NCBI GenBank assembly: GCA_030149995.1
Contig: JASLGV010000038.1
Coordinates: forward strand, 1 to 5,010
From: Pedobacter sp.
GTDB taxonomy: Bacteria > Bacteroidota > Bacteroidia > Sphingobacteriales > Sphingobacteriaceae
DNA: 5,010 nucleotides
Direction of reading: 5' to 3'
This document shows, piece after piece, positions 1 to 5,006 of the stretch. Numbering within the stretch: the first letter of the stretch is position 1; every line of letters starts with the position of its first letter. Under the pieces are notes generated by a model. The model had not been told where the DNA came from, ran no database searches, and was given only the letters and a program-made list of their open reading frames with translations. A program made the translations under genes and the position numbers.

Positions 1-14
1 AAACATACAAAATG

Positions 15-1136
15 TTAGCTTTTTTTAAAGCGTCCTTCTTTTTTCCAGATCTGCCAGGTAAGCAACCCGTTAAAGGCCGCACAAACGCCTATCAGGAGAA
101 AAATAAGCAGAAAATTACCCAGGTTTTGCAGCATCACTGTCCCTGCAACAATGAGAATATTTAACCCGGCCGTTAACAGCACAATCTGATTGGGTTTTAA
201 CCCCAGTCGCTCCATGCGATGGTGAATGTGGTTCCGATCGCCTTTAAAAGGCGATTTACGGCTTAAAATACGAATGGTAAAAATGCGTAAAGAGTCGAAG
301 ATGGGTACAATCAATACAGATACGGCAATGGCCGGGGCTGAATAATAAGCGGGATGATTGGTTCCTGTAAATTTATTTAACTCAATAAACTTAATGGCCA
401 AAGCAGCAGATACCAGCCCAATAATCAACGCACCTGTATCGCCCATAAATATTTTGGCAGGGTACCAGTTATATTTCAGAAACCCGGCAAGCGACCCGGC
501 CAGTGCAAAAGCAATAAAGGCATAGGGTTGTTTGCCGGCTGCCGCAAACAGCAACCCAAACGCAATGCTGCTCATAATTCCGATGCTGGCAGCCAATCCG
601 TCTACGCCATCTATCAGGTTAAAAGCATTGTTTAAAAAGATAATCAGTACAATTGAAAAAAGGCCACCCCAAAGCGGGATCATCTCTCCGATGCCCAGCA
701 CCCCGTACAAACTACTTAGCCTAAAGCCACCAAAAAAAACCAGCACAACGGATACCGCCAGCTGTAAAATAAATTTGGTACTGGTTTTGGTTCCGTATAC
801 ATCATCCTTTAGGCCAAGCGCGGCCAGTATTACACAGGAAACAATCAGAAAATTTGCTTCACGGTAATTGATAAAACCCGAAAAGAGCAAACTGTTAATG
901 GCAAAGCTGCCAAAAATAGCCAGCCCACCCAAACGGGAAATATTCGCCTTGTGATTTTTACGGTACAGATCGTTACTATCGAAAAGCTTGTATTTAAGTG
1001 AAGTATAAATAACAGAAGGAATGCTAAACAGCACCATTAAAAAGGCCGATAAACCAATGGCAATGTAAAAAAAAAGCGGATGTGTATTTAAGAGTTCTTT
1101 CAGCAAAATCAATAGGGTTTGTTCAAATATAAACAT
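15..1136 (-). CDS. Polyprenyl-phosphate sugar-1-phosphate transferase, WecA/TagO type (MraY family)
   Basis: A 373-residue polytopic inner-membrane protein, complete in the window (ATG to TAA). The family transfers a sugar 1-phosphate (usually GlcNAc-1-P or another HexNAc-1-P) from a UDP-sugar to undecaprenyl phosphate, which starts a lipid-linked glycan. Visible family marks, in order: RLGG near residues 68-71; an Asp pair D111-D112 at a loop start; NxxFNLIDGVDGLA at about 169-182 with D176 and D179; KIFMGDTGA at 228-236 with D233 at the catalytic Asp position; and DRNHIHHR at 300-307. The HIHHR form points to the WecA/TagO/RgpG branch rather than peptidoglycan MraY. About ten or eleven hydrophobic segments and a KKEGRFKKS tail fit the family. 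The ATG is preceded by a purine-rich GAGAAAAG but no clear ribosome site. It lies 241 bases after the glycosyltransferase gene and probably primes the same surface glycan. The exact sugar cannot be read from sequence. Confidence 0.95.
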   Translation of the reverse strand: MFIFEQTLLILLKELLNTHPLFFYIAIGLSAFLMVLFSIPSVIYTSLKYKLFDSNDLYRKNHKANISRLGGLAIFGSFAINSLLFSGFINYREANFLIVSCVILAALGLKDDVYGTKTSTKFILQLAVSVVLVFFGGFRLSSLYGVLGIGEMIPLWGGLFSIVLIIFLNNAFNLIDGVDGLAASIGIMSSIAFGLLFAAAGKQPYAFIAFALAGSLAGFLKYNWYPAKIFMGDTGALIIGLVSAALAIKFIELNKFTGTNHPAYYSAPAIAVSVLIVPIFDSLRIFTIRILSRKSPFKGDRNHIHHRMERLGLKPNQIVLLTAGLNILIVAGTVMLQNLGNFLLIFLLIGVCAAFNGLLTWQIWKKEGRFKKS

Positions 1137-1377
1137 ATTCTTTTCTCAAGAAACGCTTTTCTTCTGTTTAAGCCTGAATTAACACCTGTAAGTTTACCAT
1201 GTAAAACAAGGCTGATTAAAAAAACCAAAGAAGTTTTTAAATCCATCGCACCCGGCTCAAACTCAGGTTAAAATTACTGATTATATAACACAGGCTCTTG
1301 TGAAGACTTTGGGGTTTACAAAAACGAATTAGCCAGCACTTGTTGCAAAGCCACCTATACCGCCTTGTTCATTTTGT
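1137..1377. other. Intergenic gap between glycosyltransferase and WecA-type genes
   Basis: This stretch of about 240 AT-rich bases holds no credible coding frame. I found no strong hairpin with a T-tract and no element matching TTG-N19-21-TAnnTTTG on the minus strand. The only local structure is a small dyad, TTTCTCAAGAAA (two 5-base arms around CA), about 10 bases upstream of the WecA-type start. The gap could hold an unrecognised promoter, or the two genes could share a transcript; the sequence does not decide. Confidence 0.5.
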
Positions 1378-2118
1378 TCAGAACTGGCTTATTTTAGAAA
1401 ATTTCTTTCTAAACAATGCCCTTAAAGCACCCGGTACTCCATTTCTTTTAAGGGCTTTATAATCGTATTTCAAGGCCTGCAAACGTCCTTTAAAGGAAGC
1501 ATTGCTCACCCCTCCGGTACGCATATTAACCATTAAACGGGGTAAATAAACGGTTTGAATCTGGTATTTGTAGAAATAACGGAGTATGAGGTCATAATCG
1601 GCTGCCGTACCCATATCCAGTGCATAATTTCCGTATCGACCAAATAAATCTCTTTTTAAATACAGAGTTGGGTGTGCCGGCATCCAGCCTTTTTCCATAT
1701 CTTTCCGGGAAACTGTTGCAGACCGCCATTTCCGGACCACTTTTCCATTTTGCGGATGCACGTAATTCAAGTCCCCATAGAGTCCGGCCAGAGCCGTATC
1801 TTTTTTAAAAGATGCTGCCACAGCAGTAATTACGCCCGGAGAAGCCAGCATATCATCGGCATTTAAAATACCCAATACCTCACCGGTGGCCATGGCAATA
1901 CCCTTATTCAGGGCATCGTATAATCCCTGATCTTTTTCGGAAATAAAATGATGAATATGGTTTTTATATTGTTCTGCAATGGCAAGGGTCCCATCCTCCG
2001 AACCACCATCTATCAGGATATATTCAATAAAAGGATAGTCCTGCTGAAGAACAGACTCTATACAATCTCTTAAAAAAGCTTCTCCGTTGTACACAACGGT
2101 AACGATGGATATTTTCAT
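1378..2118 (-). CDS. Family 2 glycosyltransferase (WfgS/WcaE-like)
   Basis: A 246-residue cytoplasmic or membrane-associated GT-A-fold inverting glycosyltransferase, which would add one sugar from a nucleotide-sugar to a lipid-linked glycan. The N-terminal half shows the standard GT2 marks: SIVTVVYN at 4-11, ILIDGGSEDGT at 34-44 (nucleotide-binding Asp37), EKDQGLYDALNKG at 61-73, and LNADD at 85-89, the DxD-equivalent metal/nucleotide site. Then come PAHPTLY at 147-153 and DYDL at 174-177, where D174 sits in the place of the catalytic base. The C-terminal NMRTGGVSN resembles the GGxS element of colanic-acid and O-antigen type enzymes. There is no membrane segment, and the tail is basic (ALFRKKFSKISQF). 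Its ATG follows the stop codon of the upstream small secreted protein directly (TAAATG), with no Shine-Dalgarno, so translational coupling is likely. Donor and acceptor are unknown. Confidence 0.94.
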   Translation of the reverse strand: MKISIVTVVYNGEAFLRDCIESVLQQDYPFIEYILIDGGSEDGTLAIAEQYKNHIHHFISEKDQGLYDALNKGIAMATGEVLGILNADDMLASPGVITAVAASFKKDTALAGLYGDLNYVHPQNGKVVRKWRSATVSRKDMEKGWMPAHPTLYLKRDLFGRYGNYALDMGTAADYDLILRYFYKYQIQTVYLPRLMVNMRTGGVSNASFKGRLQALKYDYKALKRNGVPGALRALFRKKFSKISQF

Positions 2119-2538
2119 TTACGCAGCTTTGTAAAACCGGCCTTTTTGCATCATAAAAGCAGCGGTTACAGCTGTAAAGATACATAATAGCCAGACATAA
2201 TCATCCAGCGGACAATTATCAAAACTCACGGTACCGAGATTTCCTTCGTATAGTAAAACTCCATCTACATCATAAATCATGCAGGTTTTGGTACTTTCGT
2301 CTGAACAGCGGTTGCTGAAATAATGCAGGGTATTGGGCGGATTGTGAATATAAGCCGGACTACCGGTATGTCCATTGGTAAAATCTTCATTCACCCAGAT
2401 ACGCTTGCCAACATAACAACCGTAATATTGCTGCCCGCTCACCTGGGCAGGAACACCTATAATGAGACAAAAAAAATGAACCTGAAGAATACGGGATGTG
2501 GACGCTGCTTTCGGGATGATTAAACCAAACTTTCTCAT
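2119..2538 (-). CDS. Small secreted Cys-rich protein with C-terminal sorting-like signal (paralogue 4)
   Basis: A 139-residue protein of unknown function. It has a signal peptide with a long n-region (to about R16) and a hydrophobic stretch ILQVHFFCLIIGVPA, with probable cleavage near VSG before QQYYGC. The mature start carries GCYVGKRIWV at 40-49, a variant of the GC-x-[VLI]-[GN] motif shared with the three upstream genes. The exported part has four cysteines (C41, C78, C86, C109). Directly after C109 comes PLDDY (110-114), a hydrophobic segment (about 115-131) and the basic tail KGRFYKAA. This layout resembles exosortase-type C-terminal signals. Its TAA abuts the ATG of the glycosyltransferase, so the two are probably co-translated. 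The start is the only ATG in frame; an upstream ATG (MIKTMAYEK) is in another frame without a signal peptide. It is real on architecture; the role is not known. Confidence 0.82.
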   Translation of the reverse strand: MRKFGLIIPKAASTSRILQVHFFCLIIGVPAQVSGQQYYGCYVGKRIWVNEDFTNGHTGSPAYIHNPPNTLHYFSNRCSDESTKTCMIYDVDGVLLYEGNLGTVSFDNCPLDDYVWLLCIFTAVTAAFMMQKGRFYKAA

Positions 2539-2580
2539 AAGCCATCGTTTTAATCATACTTCAAGATACAATCAACATCA

Positions 2581-2603
2581 CAATAATAAAATACTTAGAG
2601 TAT
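2581..2603 (-). terminator. Weak hairpin with T-rich tail between two small-protein genes
   Basis: Read on the minus strand, ATACT-CTA-AGTAT forms a 5-pair stem with a 3-base loop (2591-2603), followed by TTTATTATTG. It lies within the 74-base gap, 9 bases past the stop of the 119-aa gene. The stem is AT-rich and short, so it would be at most a leaky terminator or attenuator before the 139-aa gene. It could equally be a chance dyad. Confidence 0.25.
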
Positions 2604-2612
2604 ACAATTTGG

Positions 2613-2972
2613 TTACAATTTTCGCTTGCGTATAATCACAAAACCGAAAATGGCAACAGCAAAGCCCAAACCAACTGTATATTGATCCAGGTTGCATTCT
2701 ACCATGGTATAGTCGCTATAAATACCTGGTGCAGTTCCTAAACAAAGCAAGCTTAATACATTTAGATTTGTACATACAGTACAATTAGAAGTACTGGCCG
2801 AAGGTGTCCAGCTGCAATAATTGGGAGAAAGTGTAGCTGCACTATAATATTCGCCGGTTAAAACAATTCTCTTTGTATAAAGAACTCCATTTAACATACA
2901 CCCCTCTACCGCAAAAGATTTATTAATGGAGAGTATAAAGCAGAAAAAGAGTACAACGGCAAAAAATTTCAT
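2613..2972 (-). CDS. Small secreted Cys-rich protein with C-terminal sorting-like signal (paralogue 3)
   Basis: A 119-residue protein of unknown function, the shortest of the four paralogues. The signal peptide is MKFFAVVLFFCFILSINK, with likely cleavage after SFA. GCMLNGVLYT follows at 24-33, at exactly the same residue number as in the 155-aa upstream paralogue. The mature region has six cysteines (C25, C53, C64, C67, C77, C93), including CTVC at 64-67. After C93 the motif is NLDQY (94-98), with Asn and Gln replacing the Pro and Asp/Asn of the relatives. A hydrophobic segment (about 99-114) and the strongly basic tail RKRKL complete it. The start is fixed by the MKFF signal peptide. The ATG has no Shine-Dalgarno but sits just after an 8-base inverted repeat in the leader. 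A terminator upstream implies its own promoter. Confidence 0.82.
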   Translation of the reverse strand: MKFFAVVLFFCFILSINKSFAVEGCMLNGVLYTKRIVLTGEYYSAATLSPNYCSWTPSASTSNCTVCTNLNVLSLLCLGTAPGIYSDYTMVECNLDQYTVGLGFAVAIFGFVIIRKRKL

Positions 2973-2974
2973 TA

Positions 2975-2999
2975 TTTAGGGATCAATGATTTCCCTAAA
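2975..2999 (-). promoter_or_regulatory. Perfect 8-bp inverted repeat in the leader of the 119-aa gene
   Basis: TTTAGGGA at 2975-2982 and TCCCTAAA at 2992-2999 are exact reverse complements with a 9-base spacer, ending two bases upstream of the ATG. In the minus-strand RNA it would form a hairpin next to the start codon, with no T-run typical of a terminator. As DNA it could be an operator; a poor -7-like TAACTTTA overlaps its upstream arm. TTTAGGGA also occurs once in the leader of the 155-aa gene (3688-3695), without the second arm. The role is inferred. Confidence 0.4.
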
Positions 3000-3033
3000 G
3001 TTAAAAAGGCTGCCTTGTAAAACATCCGTTCGT

Positions 3034-3077
3034 TTTGTTCATTCCAGGGTTCAAAAAGTGCCACGACAATGAACAAA
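3034..3077. repeat. 10-bp perfect inverted repeat with a 24-base spacer
   Basis: TTTGTTCATT at 3034-3043 and AATGAACAAA at 3068-3077 match exactly as reverse complements. The repeat lies between the terminator of the 155-aa gene and the start of the 119-aa gene, in the only space available for the promoter of the latter. A regulator-binding site or a leader stem-loop are both possible. No T-tract follows, so it is not an obvious terminator. Confidence 0.4.
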
Positions 3078-3126
3078 TCCCTTTTTTGCATTGCGAGGAA
3101 TTGAAAAAACAATGTTTTTTCTACAC

Positions 3127-3158
3127 AAAAAAACCTTCATCCAAACAGGATAAAGGTT
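3127..3158 (-). terminator. Rho-independent terminator after the 155-aa gene
   Basis: On the minus strand, AACCTTTATCC pairs with GGATGAAGGTT (11 pairs, including one U-G wobble) around the loop TGTTT, and the stem runs directly into a block of T residues. It starts 29 bases after the stop codon of the 155-aa gene. This is the clearest terminator in the window. It places the two upstream small-protein genes in a separate transcription unit from the 119-aa gene and the glycosyltransferase. The opposite strand has no T-tract on the right side. Confidence 0.8.
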
Positions 3159-3187
3159 CAAAAAGGCACTTTATTTTTAGCTTAAAT

Positions 3188-3655
3188 TTAAGCAAATATT
3201 CTTGTTTTACTGATTGCAAAATAACCTACCCCGGCAATTACCAATAAAAAATAAGGTAAGTAATCATCTAAAGGGAGGGTAAGACATTGGCTCACAGTAA
3301 AATTCTGCAAAGTCCCATTACCTCCCGGATAGCTATGAGTGACACCACCAGGATAAGAATTATATTTTGTACTCGTTAACACAAAGCATAAATCTCCATC
3401 CCTGTTTGGCGAACCATTACCGTATTTGTTAACTGCAATAGTACCACAACTTTCAGAACCTGAATAATTAATTGCATTAAATGCACCATCAATATTATAT
3501 ACTTTCTTACTGCCTGAAAATGAATTATCTGTTGTACGAACTGTACCCAAATAAGAGGTATAAAAGAAATTACCAACCAAACAACCCGTTAGACTCTGAG
3601 CAAAAGAACTGAATCCTGCCAAAATGATGACAGAGATCACTAAAAAAAATTTCAT
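3188..3655 (-). CDS. Small secreted Cys-rich protein with C-terminal sorting-like signal (paralogue 2)
   Basis: A 155-residue protein of unknown function. The frame is open to an ATG at 3772, but the internal ATG at 3655 is preferred. From there MKFFLVISVIILAGFSSFAQ is a textbook signal peptide with a Bacteroidota-type FA-Q end, and its alignment with the 119-aa paralogue is gap-free through GC at 24-25. GCLVGNFFYTSYLG (24-37) is closest to the 195-aa paralogue, which has YTEYLG. Cysteines are C25, C70 (in ESCGTI), C90 and C124. The mature part is rich in Gly, Ser, Asn and Tyr, with two YPGG copies (101-104, 109-112). The C-terminus is LPLDDY (127-132), a hydrophobic segment and the tail KTRIFA. 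No enzymatic motif is visible. A terminator follows 29 bases after the stop. The most likely role is a surface or exported structural protein; this is inference. Confidence 0.83.
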   Translation of the reverse strand: MKFFLVISVIILAGFSSFAQSLTGCLVGNFFYTSYLGTVRTTDNSFSGSKKVYNIDGAFNAINYSGSESCGTIAVNKYGNGSPNRDGDLCFVLTSTKYNSYPGGVTHSYPGGNGTLQNFTVSQCLTLPLDDYLPYFLLVIAGVGYFAISKTRIFA

Positions 3656-4003
3656 ATAAAGAAAGACAACAAAAAAAACACAAACACTCCCTAAAACACG
3701 TAGTATAATTCCTACATTCGGCCGCAAAAGTGAGAAAATAATATCAATTTTTACAAGTGTCCTTCTCTTCAAAAAGTAGCATAACCAATCAAAAACAAGC
3801 AGTCAAAACCCAACCACATACCACTCATTATTAACCACTTCCAACAAAAATCCTTTTCAAAAGCCATTGAAAGCCATATTTAGGCTGGTGCTTTTTTATG
3901 CAGGACTGTATTTTTGAAGAAAAAAATAATGACAGAAATCAACTAAAAGCTTGACAATTATCAAACACAAAATGATTCCGTGCTTAACTTTAAACTTAAA
4001 AGC
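3656..4003. other. Gene-free gap between two small-protein genes
   Basis: This AT-rich stretch covers the leader of the 155-aa gene and the trailer of the 195-aa gene. It includes TTTAGGGA at 3688-3695 (minus), shared with the leader of the 119-aa gene. Two poor promoter-like elements on the minus strand are TTG-N21-CACTTTTG (3754-3756 and 3725-3732) and TACTTTTT at 3771-3778. A 10-base near-tandem AAAGCCATTG/AAAGCCATAT lies at 3860-3879. At about 3858-3896, AGCC/GGCT nested in AAAAGC/GCTTTT could fold as a weak two-way terminator; it is short and interrupted. No coding frame is credible. Confidence 0.45.
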
Positions 4004-4591
4004 CTAATTAAATCCGGCAAAACCACCTTTTCTCATCGCATATACACCAGCAGCTGCACTACCAATTAGTAAAGCCCAGGTATAGTTATCGATCGGTAAA
4101 TTATTTGGATTATTACCGCACCCAGCAGGGTTATTGATTTGAAAAGTAACAAACTCACCATTTCCAACAACATTACCACCCAGTGAAGAAGACGTTACAC
4201 AACTTCCGCCGCCAGCAGAACTGATAATTTCATTCTGAGCAGGAATAGGCACATTTGCCGAACCATTCCAGTAGCTGCTTGCCGGATATATATTTACCAT
4301 GCCGCACTGATAACCACGGTTACCGGCACCATAGTAAATCGCAACGGATGCTCCGGGTTGTCTGAAAAAACGAACGGGTGGATTACTTGGTGAATAGGGA
4401 TTCGCCATACCCAGGTATTCGGTGTAAATAGTATCGCCGATTCTGCAGCCCTGGCGTACCTCTTGTGCATTTGCCTTAACCTGGTTTAAAATCAGCATTA
4501 AGCAAAGAACTACTGCAAACTGAAATAATTTGCGACCTGCATTTTGAGTAGCTTTAATCGGGGCGGCGTTGTTTGTTAAATGGCGATACAT
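4004..4591 (-). CDS. Small secreted Cys-rich protein with C-terminal sorting-like signal (paralogue 1)
   Basis: A 195-residue protein of unknown function, the largest and first-transcribed of the four. A 21-residue n-region ending in GRK leads to the hydrophobic core LFQFAVVLCLMLILNQ and a probable ANA-QEV cleavage (42/43). The mature protein opens with GCRIGDTIYTEYLG at 48-61. The four mature cysteines are C49, C96 (in YQCGMV), C131 and C158. The QCGM[VI] neighbourhood matches ESCGTI of the 155-aa paralogue. The middle is rich in Gly, Ser, Asn and Pro and looks low in regular hydrophobic core. The C-terminus reads LPIDNYTW (165-172), a single membrane segment to about 186 and the tail RKGGFAGFN. 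The next in-frame Met is inside the signal peptide, so this ATG is the start; no Shine-Dalgarno is seen. The codons end in TAG. It is probably an exported, membrane-held or processed surface protein. Confidence 0.84.
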   Translation of the reverse strand: MYRHLTNNAAPIKATQNAGRKLFQFAVVLCLMLILNQVKANAQEVRQGCRIGDTIYTEYLGMANPYSPSNPPVRFFRQPGASVAIYYGAGNRGYQCGMVNIYPASSYWNGSANVPIPAQNEIISSAGGGSCVTSSSLGGNVVGNGEFVTFQINNPAGCGNNPNNLPIDNYTWALLIGSAAAGVYAMRKGGFAGFN

Positions 4592-4665
4592 TGGAAATAC
4601 AATTAGGTTGATTTATACTTCCTGTTAGGCGAACGAAATGCCACATCAAAAACACTCTGTCAGCA

Positions 4666-4697
4666 CAAAATCACCGAACCTAAAAACAAACTGACAA
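4666..4697 (-). promoter_or_regulatory. Candidate Bacteroidota promoter for the 195-aa gene
   Basis: On the minus strand, TTG (4695-4697) is followed after 21 bases by TGATTTTG (4666-4673). This is one mismatch from the Bacteroidota consensus TTG-N19-21-TAnnTTTG. It would give a leader of about 65-70 bases to the ATG at 4591. The region is AT-rich, so a chance match is quite possible. Confidence 0.3.
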
Positions 4698-4763
4698 TCA
4701 GATACATAAGAATAAAAAATATTTAAAAGGTGAGAAAAAGAAAGAAAATGGCTAAAAAATAAA

Positions 4764-4833
4764 GGTGGAAAATCGGGGAAATTTGGGGAAAATAAACTGG
4801 GAATTCCACGATTAAAAATACCCCACTTTCCAC
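4764..4833 (-). terminator. Large imperfect hairpin followed by a T-rich run
   Basis: GTGGAAA (4765-4771) pairs with TTTCCAC (4827-4833), and GGGG (4775-4778) with CCCC (4821-4824), separated by a small internal loop. The palindrome GGAATTCC lies in the apical part. On the minus strand the stem is followed by CTTTATTTTTTAG. A terminator of an unseen upstream gene, or a leader attenuator for the 195-aa gene, would both fit. A second GGGGAAA at 4785-4791 offers an alternative pairing for CCCC. Confidence 0.35.
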
Positions 4834-4925
4834 TAAATGTAATATTAAAACTACATCACACAATCACAAATGAGCAATCTATTTACAATATAGAAGACAT
4901 ACTTACCTGTTGACACGTATAAGGA

Positions 4926-4943
4926 ATCCGGATAGCTTAAGCT
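4926..4943. repeat. Two abutting perfect palindromes
   Basis: ATCCGGAT (4926-4933) and AGCTTAAGCT (4934-4943) are both perfect palindromes and touch with no spacer. They lie in otherwise AT-rich non-coding DNA some 335 bases upstream of the first small-protein gene. They could be regulator-binding sites; no known operator is recognised. Confidence 0.4.
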
Positions 4944-4998
4944 TCGCAACGAAAAGTGCTAACCGTGTTTACAAAAGATGTTAATATCTTAAAAACCC

Positions 4999-5006
4999 CA
5001 AACCTA
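4999..5006 (-). promoter_or_regulatory. Perfect -7 element (TAGGTTTG) at the window edge
   Basis: On the minus strand TAGGTTTG matches the Bacteroidota -7 consensus TAnnTTTG exactly. The expected TTG partner would fall just beyond position 5010 and cannot be seen. If active, transcripts would start near 4992 and carry a leader of about 400 bases before the 195-aa gene. Confidence 0.3.

Noticed and set aside
532..867. Plus-strand open frame of 111 residues
   Set aside because: It lies opposite the WecA-type gene, whose frame has all family motifs. The translation is Ser/Pro/Lys-rich without a domain.
1620..1866. Two overlapping short plus-strand frames
   Set aside because: They are antisense to the conserved GT2 catalytic region, with no start context or recognisable product.
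2323..2523. Plus-strand frame of 66 residues
   Set aside because: It is antisense to the 139-aa secreted protein, which is supported by signal peptide, GC motif and C-terminal signal.
2420..2559. Alternative upstream ATG (MIKTMAYEKVW) before the 139-aa gene, considered as a frameshifted start
   Set aside because: It reads in another frame, has no signal peptide and does not lead to the GC motif; the annotated frame is complete by itself.
3035..3247. Plus-strand frame of 70 residues
   Set aside because: It runs through the minus-strand terminator and the end of the 155-aa gene. It is Lys-rich and low in complexity, with no domain.
3376..3576. Minus-strand frame of 66 residues inside the 155-aa gene
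   Set aside because: It is an out-of-frame shadow of the secreted protein, which has the signal peptide and C-terminal signal.
3909..3916. Plus-strand TATTTTTG matching the -7 consensus
   Set aside because: There is no TTG at the right distance and no plus-strand gene downstream.
2119..4591. The small proteins considered as lipoproteins because of the Cys near the signal-peptide end
   Set aside because: There is no lipobox: the Cys lies 3 or more residues after the predicted cleavage and is preceded by Gly in contexts such as VEGC or VRQGC, without an L-x-[AGS]-C pattern at the end of the hydrophobic core.
4764..4801. G-runs considered as a G-quadruplex
   Set aside because: Runs are 4, 4 and 3 G with a fourth of only 2, and uneven spacers; hairpin pairing with the CCCC run explains them better.
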